Below, one piece after another: positions 21,947 to 34,380 of a DNA stretch of 64,000 bases (positions are counted from its first letter, which is position 1; the number at the start of each line of letters is the position of its first letter). The notes under the pieces were generated by a model. That model was not told the origin of the DNA. It saw only the letters and a list, made by a program, of their open reading frames with translations, and did not search any database. Source of the stretch: Marthasterias glacialis (taxonomy: Eukaryota; Echinodermata; Asteroidea; Forcipulatida; Asteriidae); contig OU452229.1 of NCBI GenBank assembly GCA_911728455.2, forward strand, positions 9,166,811-9,230,810, read 5' to 3'. A program made the position numbers and the translations under genes.

Positions 21947-23190
21947 AAAACAGATACATACATGTACTAACGAGAGTTTTTGTTTACTTTAGTGCTCAGT
22001 TTCTAAGGTTCCTTATTTCTTGATGACCAGTGATAATGAAAGAGTTTTTCTCTTTTCTGTCACAGTTACAGACATAGTCTGACAAAAAGCAGAAATGTTG
22101 TTTTCTCCTTAATTTGAATGCAACAACTAAATTTTGTTCATAAACATTCCATGACTCAATGACCAATTACAAGCATTAAGTGTCATTTGTACTTTTTCTT
22201 GCCATAATTCAAGACTCAACATACAAAATTTTGTTATTTACTAAAGGTAATGATGCTAATTAGTTATCGCAATGTCATCTCAAGATTTAAAATCCGTTTC
22301 AATGTTAAAGTTGTATGGTCCAATTTTTGCTGAATTTTTTTTCTTTATCAATATTTATTTTATAAACGAATTATGAAAGATGATGCTGTTTCAAAATGAA
22401 ACAAAATATAAAAACTTTCGCATATGCCACGGACAATGCACAAAATACATGTAACTTGTAAAATTGTATGTACATATCTATAATGGACTTGAGATACTGT
22501 TGGGATACTGACAGTAATTCATTTTTAGTTTTCAATCAACTAACCAATAATAATTTTTTAGTGTTTTTTTGGTCCAATACCTTAAATGGAAGCTTGTAAC
22601 TTTTCTAAATTCTATAAAAAAAGCTGTTTAAGATTTAAATCTAAATTTTTGAGTCAGCCAAAAATCTGACCTAGCATCTTCAAGCTTGCACATACTTATG
22701 TCAAGGATAAAACATGTAGAGTAGCAGGGACATAGTGACTCTCCCCCCCCCCCCCCACCCACCGCCCCCAAAATTAAAAATAAAATAAGTAATAACAAAC
22801 TCATTTACACTATGTAACTTAGCATTTTGAGCCTCAGTTGGGAATGCAAGCACCAAAATCAACTGGATTATGAGTTTGCCAGGATAAAATCCAATAGGCA
22901 ATACCAGTTGCCAACTTTGCTATTAAAAAATTTTTTTTTTTAAGAACTAATATATTTGCCGAAATGTTTCTGATTCATAATTATGGAAACATAGAGCTGC
23001 CACATACTTTTGTCTTTTTGTTTTGCTAAACTGATTGGTACGTAGGAGATACTAAGTCGAATGAAGGAGATAATAAGTCTAAAAGAACTCACCATTGTCC
23101 AATAAAAAGCACTGCACTACAGGCTGCACCCTACTCTGACCGTTATCTTTATTGAATATCATGAATATTCATGTTACTAAGAGTTCTTTC
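21947..23190. other. GABPB downstream region
   Basis: AT-rich sequence without coding signals. A C-run sits at 22743-22756. If a distal polyadenylation site is used, part of this is 3' untranslated region. Confidence 0.5.
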
Positions 23191-23194
23191 GAAC

Positions 23195-23728
23195 AGTAGT
23201 GCCGCCACATAAGTTAAAAAAGCCTACTCTTATTGTGTATGTACAAGATACTATCATGTACGTACATTTGACATACATGATAACTTTTGACTTATCGTGT
23301 ATGTACATGATATTTATCATGAACATGATAATTTTCATGTACAGACACGGTAATTGTCATGTACGTACATGAAACTATCATTTACTTATCATGGACGTAC
23401 AGGATAAATGTGCAACGTGGAGGCACCAGTGCGGCCGACAGTAGTGGCAGTAGGGTGCATACCACTGATTTCCATACACCGTATTTAAGAGTAAGGGATT
23501 GTAAATTTATCATGCACGTTCTTGATAATTATTATGTTTGTCCTCGATAATTATCGTGTAAATGCATAATTATCTTGTACATACATTGTACATGATAATT
23601 ATCATGTATGTACACGATTAGTTCAAAGTTATCAAGTACGTATATGGTAATTATTGTGTACGTACCCGACAGTTTTTGTAGGAACGCGATAAGACCAGGA
23701 TTTTTTTAATTCATGTGGCGGCACTACT
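23195..23728. mobile_element. AGTAGTGCCGCCACAT inverted-repeat element rich in ATGATAATTATCAT
   Basis: AGTAGTGCCGCCACAT at the left end is the reverse complement of ATGTGGCGGCACTACT at the right end. Between them are many variants of ATCATGTACGTACATGAT and TGATAATTATCATG, themselves palindromes. No open frame of note. Class unknown. Confidence 0.8.
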
Positions 23729-24279
23729 CTCCCGTACTTTTGTGAGAGGCATGCACAAAGAAAATCTTATATCGTAACTGTTTGTAAGCATAATACATGT
23801 ACTTGCCTACATTTACATTGTTCAACGGAAAGCGCAAAGCTTCATCATCTGCACCTGTAATAGAATTGAGTGCGCCAAAGAATGTCACTTGAATGAAGGT
23901 TGTGTTGCGTGGCTCATGACATAACCCTTTCATAAGAAAAAATAAGCATAGTAGTTTTCACACAAGCGGTTACCTCCCCCCACAATTTCCCAGTACCCCC
24001 AATTGCCCCATGAACAAATTTCAAATCTAGATTAAAGGCCCCGTGTTAAGTCGGTTAATACTTGTTTCAAATGAGTACCGTCAGTTTATGCACAAAATCA
24101 AAAGGTACCAACTTGGTAGAAGAAGAATATTTGACATGTCTAGTCGCTGTAGTGGCGCCAGGCACTGAAAGCATATGTTACTATCTCTTACGTTTGACTT
24201 TTTGTCATGCATATGACTACAATCCACCAACATTCGACTTTATCTGGTATGTACGACTTATTATCTCAAACGTATGACC

Positions 24280-24895
24280 ATGGGCAATACCATGGGGATG
24301 GGGGATATACCCCCCACACTTTTTGCCCGGGGTGGTCCACAGGATCATCCCCAAAAATTGTTGGTCCTTAAATTTATTATTTTTTGTGGTTTTCACTGAA
24401 AAAGCCCCCGATAGCTTAGTAAATGAATAAAACCTTTCTACAAATCCCTATCAAGATAACACCCATGTCTGTACACACGTACACCTGTACGTGCAAACAG
24501 TGAGTAGACGGTCATTTTACACGAAAGTTACGGAACGGTTGTGTTGCGTGGCTCATTATACCCAACCACTTCGCTGAAAATAAGTGTCTGTTTTGGAGGG
24601 ATGGGTACACCCGTGCAATACTAGCGCATGCTCCAGTTAAAATTATACCTGTCTGGCCTGTTTATTTTGCTCAAAGGAAGGAGGCGTGATTGCTTTTCAT
24701 AATTAGTTTAACAGACTACATAGAACATCAACAACATTAAGGGCATACACAATTGCATAGAAAATATCTGCTGTAAATGTACATGTAACCTTTCCAATGC
24801 CCCTTTCCTCGTGATCTCAGCATTATTCCCTTTTTCCATTACCCCCCCCCCCCATTTTTCACTACAAATTTACGCCACTGTGTATGACCTATTAA
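24280..24895. repeat. Dispersed repeat with GGGGGATAT and TTTACGCCACTG ends, copy 1
   Basis: It starts near GGGGATGGGGGATATACCCC and ends in TTCACTACAAATTTACGCCA. It is collinear with 31860-32425, sharing GGTTTTCACTGAAAAAGC, GATAGCTTAGTAAATGAATA and CACCTGTACGTGCAAACAG. Non-coding. Confidence 0.7.
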
Positions 24896-25084
24896 TAAAT
24901 ATTCGTTACTTGCCATCAGCGGTGCACGATGCCATTGGATAAAAAACGGAGCACTGATGACGGACTTTGTTTACTTTCAGAAAGCCTGGGATAGTTTGTA
25001 AAAATGTTACAAATTTATTCAAATATTGTGTTGAATTTGTTGGGGGAAAAAAGAAAGAAAAAACGATAATGGGATGTGTCTGCA

Positions 25085-25550
25085 TTTTTGTTTGAATTTT
25101 TATCAACAGAAGAAATGTCCGACCATCAACGACACTGTCCGAATATTGACGACAACGAATTCGGAACATTTCGGATATTTTCGGAAAAGGAGGAATTCTC
25201 ACGTGACATTTGGGTGATGCCCATAGTTATAATAGAACTAGAGGGTGCACTCGCTATGCCACGCACGGAACTCCACTGACTCACCATGGGCGAAAATCCC
25301 CATGGGCAAATTGCTTACGAATGTCCACTTAAAAAATGGCTGCTGTGTGAACGGATGAGTAACCAGTGTGAATGAATGGTCCGCGCCATTTTCTCAATGG
25401 TCAAAAAATGCTCCTTGTCGGGCCGTATCGCATGGTTTGTACGCCCTCTAGTTCTTATATATAACTCTATGGCAATACCGGACCCTAAAATCGACAGAGG
25501 ATAGTCGGAGATTTGTGGGTCTGGGAGCCAGACCAGGGTTCCCTAAAATT
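25085..25550. repeat. Dispersed repeat split by a CCATAG-ended insertion
   Basis: 25085-25217 plus 25478-25545 together match 50318-50510, sharing ATGTCCGACCATCAACGACA, GGAAAAGGAGGAATTC and CCTAAAATCGACAGAG. The 25218-25477 segment is absent from the second copy and begins CCATAGTTATAATAGAACTA and ends TATATATAACTCTATGG. It is therefore an inserted inverted-repeat element. Confidence 0.75.
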
Positions 25551-25875
25551 ATGTGTGACAGACCAAATGGCGCAATTTATACTTGCACTGTCTATTTGTG
25601 GTGGACGCGCGATATGTGGACTGACCTGTGTTTCGGTCCTAGTCATTTCCACTCTTTAAAAACAAACTAGATAAAAAAAATAAAAAAAAAAATAAAAAAA
25701 AAACATAAATAAATTGTAGGCAAATCCTCTTTTAGGCTCTGAATGCAAGTCCTCTCCCTATTTTGTTGTTGTCCCGTATATCCGTTCTATCGACGAAAAC
25801 GCGAGAAGAAAATCAGCAGGCCACATGATGCCCTTAAAAAGAAGTCCAGTATACGGTGCGTATTGTGTTGAATAA

Positions 25876-26050
25876 AGCCCGGTTCATACTTCACGCGAAT
25901 GCGAAGGTGAAGCGAATTTGACGTCACTCTCCTACATTCGCAGCGAATTTCGCAAAAAATTCTACACATGGGGCGCCTAAATTGTTCGTTGCGAATTGGT
26001 GACGTCAAATTCACTTCACCTTCGCATTTGCGTGAAGTGTGAACCGGGCT
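25876..26050. mobile_element. Harbinger-type MITE with TAA duplication
   Basis: The ends AGCCCGGTTCATACTTCACG and CGTGAAGTGTGAACCGGGCT are inverted repeats that run inward for about 50 bp with few mismatches. TAA stands on both sides (25873-25875 and 26051-26053). A TAA/TTA 3-bp duplication is the PIF/Harbinger signature. The arms contain TGACGTCA, a CREB/ATF-type site. Confidence 0.85.
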
Positions 26051-26094
26051 TAAGGCGCACAATTTATACCCAAATTTAATGTGACAACATAAAT

Positions 26095-26760
26095 GTGCAT
26101 CTGCTGCAGAACGGTATAATCGGGGTATTGGTTTACCATCCTCTATCTGTGACTTCCTTACTTGGCGTACCCAAAATAACCAGTCACATTTCCACAGTCA
26201 CTACCAATCTATTGGCGTTCCTCGAGGAACCAAATTGGGACCTATACTTTTTCTTAGTCTTGTTAATGATGCTGCTAGGAAGTCACATACAATGGAAATA
26301 CGTTGACGACTTGACTCTTGGTGATCAACCGCTTTTTTAAGGCGAGAAACTACGAACCACACTTTTTACTTCTAAATCTGTTGTTTTGAATCCAATTACA
26401 CAAAGCTTTTGGGCGTCACCATTTAGAACGATCTTAAATGGGATAGTCATCTATTGGTAATCATGTAGATTGTATACTCTTTGCATTTTGAAAGAATTTG
26501 GTGCTCCTTTGACTGACTTAGTCTCCGGTATGCTTGTCAGGTTTGGCATAGCTCAATAAGCAGGCAATATGGAATATTATTGAATGTGTTCAAAAATGCG
26601 CCTGCAGAATTATTATTGGTGATTAGAATTATCACAGCTCCTCTAAAACTCTAGAACTTGTAGGTGTTCCCTCACTAGTGTCTAGAAGAAATACGTTATT
26701 CCTTAAGTTTGGCAATAAATAATTCTAGTAAGTTTGGACGTAATGCTTCCCCGTCAGAAA
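26095..26760 (+). pseudogene. Decayed LINE reverse transcriptase (CR1/Jockey-like), second copy
   Basis: Read across frameshifts, the plus strand shows SIGVPRGTKLGPILFL at about 26208-26255, WKYVDDLTLGDQP at about 26293-26330, KLLGVTI then NDLKWDSH at about 26402-26450, and a WHSSI motif at about 26545. These are the same landmarks in the same order as the LINE relic at 14.1-14.8 kb. Several stops and shifts show it is dead. The 21-bp satellite starts just after it. Confidence 0.75.
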
Positions 26761-26837
26761 TCAAGTTGCGCTTTTAGGGACGTAAGGATCAATGCAGTTG
26801 GTAAAGGAACACGTTTTTTACCATATGTTTCGTTCTC

Positions 26838-27335
26838 TTGAAATACTATTTTGTTCCCCCGAAATATTATCTTGTGCCCTCAAAATATTATTTTGTTCCC
26901 TCGAAATACTATTTTGTGCCCTCAAAATATTATTTTGTTCCCTCGAATATTATTTTGTTCCCTCGAAATATTATTTTGTTCCCTCGAAATATTATTTTGT
27001 TCCCTCGAAATATTATTTTGTTCCCTCAAAATATTTTGTTCCCTCGAAATACGATTTTGTTCCCTCAAAATATTATTTTGTTCCCTCGAAATACTATTTT
27101 GTTCCCTCAAAATATTATTTTGTTCCCTCGAAATACTATTTTTTTTTCTCTCAAAATACGATTTAGATCCCTCGAAATATTATTTGTTCTCTCAAAATAT
27201 TATTTCGATCCCTCAAAATAATATTTTTTCCCCTTGAAATAAAATATTTCATTCCCTCGAAATAACATTCTGTTCCTTCAAAAAAGATTATTATTTTGTA
27301 CCCTCAAAATACTATTTGGTTCGCTCGAAATATCA
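26838..27335 (+). repeat. 21-bp tandem satellite (TTCCCTCGAAATATTATTTTG)n
   Basis: About 23 imperfect units of 21 bp, some with CTCAAAATA in place of CTCGAAATA, with a few length changes. Since 21 is divisible by 3, each plus frame stays open and gives a false repetitive peptide such as FVPSKYY. The same core forms the inverted arrays of the TTAA element at 51366-51926. Confidence 0.9.
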
Positions 27336-27664
27336 AGCAACTACATCCTGAACAATTTTTGCAAGCTATCAATCAGCCCATCCCAGCGGTCTTGGGTGGG
27401 GTCGAGCGAACACTTTACGTTTGGTTGACGGCAGATTCACATACACAGGCCTGCTTACCATCACTACGTGCTATTCATTAACTCGTTCCCACGTGCTCGT
27501 TCCCCCACACCAGAACTATCTCGTGCTGGGAAAAAGTTATTTTAGCGAGAAAACGATTTTTTTGGCAATTGTTTCGCTAGAAAAGAAATAAAATAAAATG
27601 AAAATAAAAATTGGCATGTCACTTTTCGTATTACAATCGACTGAAACAGTGCATCAAAAATTAA

Positions 27665-29176
27665 AGGTACACACCGGCTTACTGTTTACCTAATTTAGTG
27701 ATGTGGAATGACAGACAATAATTTTTAAATGGTTGTTCTTGAAAAAAAATCATCAAAATATCACGTAATTAACGAAAAATGTGAAAAAAACAAAACACGG
27801 TCAAAGGTCAGCTTATACGCTTTTCCAGCCGTTGCAACTGTCAAGTTTACGTGCCAATGTTGCGCAATGTTGTAAGTAGACTGGTGCTATGTTTATGTAT
27901 GAATTATTACAATGACGAGGCATGAGGATCCAGACTTCATATCCATCCAGCACAAATTCACGTGAAAAACCCCCCAGATATAAACAGTGTATTCTGTGTA
28001 CGACGAAATGGACGAACTTACTTGCAATGGAGAACGTTTCTTCATTATATCGCAAGTAGGCCCTATGTTGTAAAAAAAATACTTGGACGAATGCCAGTTA
28101 GGTCCTGGACTAATCTGTGTTGTCAGGTCGTGTTCAAATGTAGAAAGGGAGAGAATAAGCTTGGCACAATGTGGACATCACAGACATGATTGACCATAAA
28201 TATTGTCAAAATGTGAGTCTTCATGAATTCAAATATACCCAAGCATGTTCACAATACAGTTCTATGACACAAACCTGTCCATCAAAATTTTATGGCAAAG
28301 ACCACATCCTTCATATTCTCATCGTGACCAGCCTGCTGCAGTCTAAAAACTAATGGTAGTGTCCCTAATCTTGGACCATCTTTTCACATTGGCTTGGCCA
28401 ATAACAGTCATGTGCCAAGCGAGCCTCCTGCTTTCGCTGCAAACGGATTGCCAATCCTGGCAGCTTTAGCGAAGGCATTCTCCCGTTTTTTGGGCGATGA
28501 CTTCACTGGCCGGCCGCGGCCACCGCCACCGGTTTTTTGTTGTGGCGATTGGGGGGGGGGGGGGGGAGTGGACATTATGCAGCTATCATTGAAGAAGATA
28601 GATCAGCTGTATGGGATAAACATTCCCCATCGTCGCCGCTCGTGCGGGGTAGCGCAGGCAACACGTTACAATAGTTAGGGGATAATAGCTAGGGGTACAG
28701 ACTAAAACCCTCGTTAAAAAAACATAATTGTTGGTACGGGATATGCCCCAAGGTTTACGTTCCGCTAGCTCCCACGCTGGTGCGCCGTAAGACACGCTTC
28801 GGTTGCACGGACACCTCTGAATGTGAATATTACGTTCGATTTTTCATCATTATTTACAAATTGTATCAATAATCTGAATCCATAAGTCTTTTTTGTCAAA
28901 CATTCATGAATAATTGTAAAAAAAAAAAGGATTTAAATTTGGTTCAGTAATTTACTTTTATACGGCTGGAAGTACAACTAACTCCGAAGATCACGTGATT
29001 TATCCGAACCACTTTTTTGGTTCGGATAAATCGTTTTTTGAAAAATGCTCGAAAACGGCAAAATTTGATGGTTTCTTTTAGGAACCGTTCTTTTCCATTC
29101 CTGAAAGACCTTTGAAGTCATAATTATGTTAGCCTATTTTGTAGCCCAAATAGCCCAACGAAGCCGGTGTGTACCT
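27665..29176. mobile_element. TTAA-flanked inverted-repeat element, 1.5 kb
   Basis: The ends AGGTACACACCGGCTT and AAGCCGGTGTGTACCT are perfect inverted repeats, each directly next to TTAA (27661-27664 and 29177-29180). A TTAA target duplication is the mark of the piggyBac superfamily. No transposase is visible, so it is non-autonomous. It contains a GC-rich coding-like segment at 28416-28560, a G-run, and a 16-bp-arm hairpin at about 29002-29037. Confidence 0.8.
28416..28560 (-). other. Coding-like segment with AT-hook motif inside TTAA element
   Basis: On the minus strand an open frame of about 45 residues ends at a TGA near 28412-28422. It contains the AT-hook core GRGRP followed by VKSSPKKRENAFAKAARIGN and a Gly/Ala tail. 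It is much more GC-rich than its surroundings. No start or acceptor site is clear. It could be a fragment of a host nuclear-protein gene carried by the element, or chance. I do not recognise the protein. Confidence 0.25.
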
Positions 29177-29180
29177 TTAA

Positions 29181-31600
29181 GGTAAAGTGCAACAGAGCAA
29201 CGAGAGTGTTTACAACGCCTCGATCACCAATGTAATAATAATGCATATCCCAACATTAATAATTCAAACGGTGATGAATGAATTAGTGGATTATTTTAGG
29301 TCGGAATTAACAGACGTGTCATTATTACAATGCAAAATCACAAAAAAGCTGAGATCACTGATAACCATGCATCGGCAAGAATATCGGCTTGACCTGTTTG
29401 AAATGTATAAATAATTGATGTGTATCGATAAATACACTTACTGGAGATGAACACAGATGAATGAGAGCTTTGGCCTACAATAGATGGAGCCAAACCACAT
29501 GACGAAATTGTATACTATGGACATCTTGCACATTGATTATGAGACTATTGGACGGTTGGCGGTATGACTGGCGTAGCCTACTATTGCTTTATACTGCTGG
29601 TATGGTATGAACGTTTTATGAATTCTTAATACCGTGCTTGTGATGATGATGTATCGTGAGAGCCGATGTGTTTAATTTGACGGTAAGTACAGTAAACAGT
29701 AACGCTTATTGAAGAACGGCCAAAATTCAGATTGTATTAAAAACTTACTAAATGTAGTAATAGCAATGGGCCCCAATAATAATAATACAACAGCAACAGC
29801 ATTGCAAGGCGCACTTTCCTGAAAAATAATCAAAGGCGCCTGTAATTAATGTATTTTCAAATGGTTGGAAAAACGAGTGAACAAGCGTTTTTTTTTAGTT
29901 TCTGCTCGAATTAAAGAGAGTGATGTTGTGCATTTGAAGTTTTCAGGCAGTGAAATCCAAAGTCTTTGTGCTATGCATGGAATGCTAATTATGCTTGTAC
30001 TTAATTTGTGTATGTTTACTAGGCATAATGGTGGCTAGTTCGTAAAGCGCTCGGCTCTCACCAATGTGGCCCTGGTTAACTGGTTTGATTCCCGGCTAGA
30101 GCCACACGTGAGTAGAGTTCGGTGCGTTGGTTCTCCCCTGTGCCAAGAGGGTTTTCTCCGGGCCCTCCGGTTTTCCTTCCTTCGGAAAAATCTAACACTT
30201 TCCATCTCTGGATGAGGCTCCGTGGTCGTATGGGTTGATGTGGCTGACTGTACCAAAGACGCCCTTGCATGCCTGCGGCTTGAATACGTTGTTGCCGCAT
30301 CATTCGCGATTCAGCTTCAGCTGCAAGGATGATTATAGCTTCCCAAATTCTTATGGTCTGTATGATGTTCTTGCATATTTTCGTTAGAAGTGTTTTCGCA
30401 TTTTGGAAAACACAGTGTTTACTTCTGAATAATCTCAATTTATGCAGAATAGGCCTTCATAACCATCATAGACTGTTTTGATGGGTGGATATTTGAAACT
30501 ATGACCCATTTCTCGACGTCTTAAAGGTTGTAAGTCTTCGCTGTAAAAACATGCGAAGTATTTTCTCATTCAAAAACATCAAAAACTAACGGAAGTCGAA
30601 ATTCTTTATAAAGAACTTGGGAGAATAAAACCTCTCTTCCGATCGAATACCATAATTTGTTCCTATAACTAAAAGCGCACGCCTTCTGGGCTTTATAACT
30701 ATTGTAGTGAAGTATAATTTTTCATTCGCAAAATTGAATTCAGAATTAAACTCAAAATTCTGCGCACAATCACGGAGAACTATTATTACACATTTTCAAA
30801 CATAATAATTTCCAACATCTTTCATCACAAAATCTTCATTTTATAGACTTCAATGCGATAGTTATTGTGTAAAACCCAATTTTATACGATAATATCTCCA
30901 CCCTTCCCCAATGTTTGTTATGTTTCTTCTAAATTGATTTGCGCAATCCAATTGAAAATGCCAGGCTTCCTTCTTCTAGTGTTACGAATGGATTTTGGGG
31001 CACTTTGTGGAGGATTTACAAGTTCTTGTCTTGTTACCTTCCCTTCTGGATATTGCTTCCCTTTTTCAGTGCATGTGAATGCAGAGAAATTTAGGTTTAT
31101 TTAACCTTTTTGTGGGGCAATTTTCTCGCGGAATTTATTGAGGTTTCAAAAGGAGTAGTTTTCTCTAGATTTCTGTTACTTTCTGCTCACTTTGTTAAGT
31201 TATGGTAGTCTCGAGGTTTCTTGCATACTTTTGCTTACAGTGTATAGCCTTGTAGTTTATTTTATTTTATTTCTTTATAAAACTCATTATATTCTCTGTA
31301 TTGTTTGTTTACAGTTTTCACACTACTTCCAAAGTGTTCAAGCTAAATTATGTCGGCCAACTTTTGAAAAAGTGTTTAACATGTTCATAGCTATGTACCC
31401 TAGTTTACACGGACACATACCGTAGTGTGGGCAGAAGAGTGAAAAGATTAACACCACACCTCAAGAGCATCTTCACCCATCGGTATCACACTGCTGTTAA
31501 ACACTGCAATCTTCCCGAGATCTCATGTTTGACAAAACTTGGAGGTACGTGAAGAGTGTGGACCCTCATTCTCATTACCACGACGTTTAGTCAGGTCCAA
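29181..31600. other. Intergenic, mostly unexplained
   Basis: Apart from a SINE at about 30.03-30.27 kb I see no gene. An open stretch at about 29270-29411 (NELVDYFRSELTDVSLLQCK) looks mildly protein-like but has no family match or splice context. Confidence 0.4.
30025..30265 (+). mobile_element. SINE with tRNA-like head
   Basis: GGTGGCTAGTTCGTAAAGCG at about 30030 is A-box-like and GGTTTGATTCCCGGC at about 30082 is a B box. The body runs on through TTCTCCCCTGTGCCAAGAGG and CGGTTTTCCTTCCTTCGG. The body differs from the other SINEs in the window, so this is a separate family. Confidence 0.55.
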
Positions 31601-31604
31601 TGTT

Positions 31605-31814
31605 AAGGCCACGTCACACGAGGCAATTTACAGGCAACCAATTCCAGGCAATCTCCAAATAAGAAAACTCATTCACATTTCAGTTTTCTCATTATTTTCT
31701 TGGAGAGTCCCAGCTAGAAGATTGTTTCTTGTGCTGCCAAAGTTTTCCTTTTGCATCCAGTGCAGTTGATTTCCACCAAGTTGCCTGAAAGATTTGCCCT
31801 GAGTGACATGGCCT
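31605..31814. mobile_element. Short MITE with AAGGCCACGTCAC ends
   Basis: The left end AAGGCCACGTCACACGAGGC and the right end TGAGTGACATGGCCT are imperfect inverted repeats continuing inward with GGCAA and CAGGCAAC blocks. About 210 bp; no coding. Confidence 0.6.
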
Positions 31815-31859
31815 ATAGGCTTTAGCCAAGGCGCTTGCGGCTTGGTTATATTATGAGCG

Positions 31860-32425
31860 TAAATACCAAGGGGGATGGGGATATATCCCACCACTTTTTT
31901 GTCCAGAGAAGATGATCCATAGGACCATTCCCCAGACTTTTGGTCCTAGAAATTTTTTGTTGGGTGGTTTTCACTGAAAAAGCACCCGATAGCTTAGTAA
32001 ATGAATAAAACATTTCTACAAATCCCTATATCAACACCCACGTTTGCACACCCAACGTACACGCCCATCACCTGTACGTGCAAACAGCGAATCGACGGTC
32101 GTTTACACGACCGTTGCGGAACTTAACTATACCCACAAAAAGCACCGCTGACAAATTGAGGTTGATATCGGTTACTTGACAAGGCCTAATGAATGTACGA
32201 TGTACTATGCAGAAAAGCAGAAAAGAAATATTTTCTGTAACTATTTGAATAAACTACGTAGAACATTAACAACATAGATGGCATCCATAATGCAACCGAA
32301 CATCTGCTGTGGATTTACATGTAACCTTCCCCATGCCCACTTTGCTCGTGATCTCAGCGTTATTCCTCTTTTTTTTTGTTATTGTTATTCCCCCACTTTT
32401 CACAACAAATTTACGCCACTGTATA
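31860..32425. repeat. Dispersed repeat with TTTACGCCACTG end, copy 2
   Basis: It is collinear with 24280-24895 from GGGGGATGGGGATATATCCC to ACAAATTTACGCCACTG. The order of shared blocks is unbroken. Non-coding. Confidence 0.7.
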
Positions 32426-32889
32426 CAACAAGAACAGCGCCACAACTGCTTTAAACAATTCATTGTGCAAATCGCCAAACAAGGGCCCAAAGGCCACTCA
32501 AGGTTTGGGCTACTTTTTGAAGGGATAGAAACTTGATAAGACGTGGAGATATACAAACGCAGTCTCTCCACAGCACAGCTAAGAACGGAGAGGGGTATAA
32601 ATTAATCAGTTTTGAGATAAACATAACTGCCCCTTCCCCTTGTAACACGATAGAAGATTAGCAATGCGAGCGGCTGAGCGGAAGTTCGTTTCAGGAAGTT
32701 ATAATTTTCTTTACTCCTCTACCAATTTTGGTAAGAAAAATGGTTAGAATATGCATAAGCTTATTTGCAGTTGGCCAAAGAGCAATCAAAATTTTATCAC
32801 GGTGTCACAAGAAAAAATTTATGCAATTCTAAAAAAAATGGCGACCGCGAAAGAAATACAAATTTGTGGAGGTTTATACCTCCCCTCCC

Positions 32890-33212
32890 ACAGGATAGAA
32901 CCAGGGAATAAGAGGTGAAATATTTTTTTTATGAACTAGTGAATACTTTTTGTATACCATATTTATCTGGCGGACGCCACTTTGTACTACCTTCTTTATG
33001 TTGCAGAGTTTGAGTGCGTGTGGTGTTGTACACGACGGATTGCTTCACTCTTGCTCTATGCTCTACTTTATCGGGTATAAGATTATTTTTAATGTCCTTT
33101 TTAACCCTTTAGTTTGTAGATAGTACGTGGCGGCCGCCAGATAAATGGTACCAAAAATTAATGCACACATGAAAAAACACATTTCACCTCTTATCTCCTC
33201 TCACTATCCGGC
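32890..33212. mobile_element. Inverted-repeat element, about 90-bp arms
   Basis: The left arm carries ATAAGAGGTGAAATA and CATATTTATCTGGCGG. The right arm carries the complements, CCGCCAGATAAATGG and ATTTCACCTCTTAT, with a GGATAG/CTATCC end. About 130 bp of unrelated sequence separates the arms. Confidence 0.7.
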
Positions 33213-34378
33213 TTCTGTACAGAGCAGTGTCATGCTATCGTGTTTATCGCACATTGGAAAAGAACGTTCGTAAATCTTCCCATAGGCGAGTCCACTTAAT
33301 ATTCCCTGTTCAACAATTACACGAAAGTACACTCGCTGTCACCATGGACTGCATGAACTCAATGTATACACTGACAAATTGCATAGATAGCCACAGGTCA
33401 TGTTGGTCCTCTCTTAATTCGGACACTGGCATACCTTAAGTTACCACGAAAGCCCGTTTGCGTCATTTTCAATGTTTTTTTCCCAAGATTTGTAATATTT
33501 TTGAATTTTTTTTTTCAAGATAAATATTATTATATTTTTCGAGAGAAGTTTTTAAAGAAATCAAGTTTTAGTCGCAGGCCTTGCCTTATTTCATGTACAA
33601 CAATCAGGCCTGCTAGCGGAATGGCCGAAGACGCGCAGACCATTTTAATTAAGTTTTCGACAGCACAGATTTTTGTTTATTGAGCAGAAATTGTATTTAA
33701 GAGCAGAGACTTATCTTTTCAAGAGCAAAGATTAATTGTTAAAGGCAATTTTTTTCACGAGAGCCACGGAAGCATTACAGGACCACAAACATTTTTCGGG
33801 GAGTTACTATCTCGCCGGGCAAATTATTAGGACGCTATTCATGCGTTAATCTGGGGTGGAGGTTGGGTAACCAAAAATAACTGAAATAAAACAAACCAAC
33901 ACAACACTAGTAATGGATCACTCTTAAAGTACAATCAAGTACTATTGGCAGTTGTCCAGAAGAAAAAGGGTACATGTCTACTCCTTCGCAAAGCTCTTTA
34001 ACAATGAAAGGTCAGAGAAAATGGTCTGGTGCTCTCGGGACAATGCACAACTATAATACAAGAAGTATAGTTTTAAGACAGGGGACCAACTCCTATTACA
34101 TAATAACCGGAATAAACAATTCAATTTCAGGGGGAGCTTCTCATATAATGTTGCAAAAACAGAAAAAAAAATCAAAAATAGAGGTAAATTATTTAACCAA
34201 AGTTATACTCCTCAACACATGCACCAAGCAATCAACCACGCACAAAGCGAAATACTAAAGCATATAAAGCAACGCTATCATCACTAACCTATTTTCTCCT
34301 TGACTGACGACGCACACCGTCCAGACGGTTACTGAATAAGTATGCACTATGTAGTACGCCTTACGATAAGAACATTAA
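33213..34378. other. Intergenic, nothing recognised
   Basis: AT-rich sequence with short open frames only. I see no repeat family member or gene signal here. Confidence 0.4.
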
Positions 34379-34380
34379 TA

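Noticed and set aside
26792-27237. Three overlapping 124-128-codon frames (FVPSKYY repeats)
   Set aside because: They are the 21-bp satellite; all three plus frames are open because the unit is divisible by three and has no stop.
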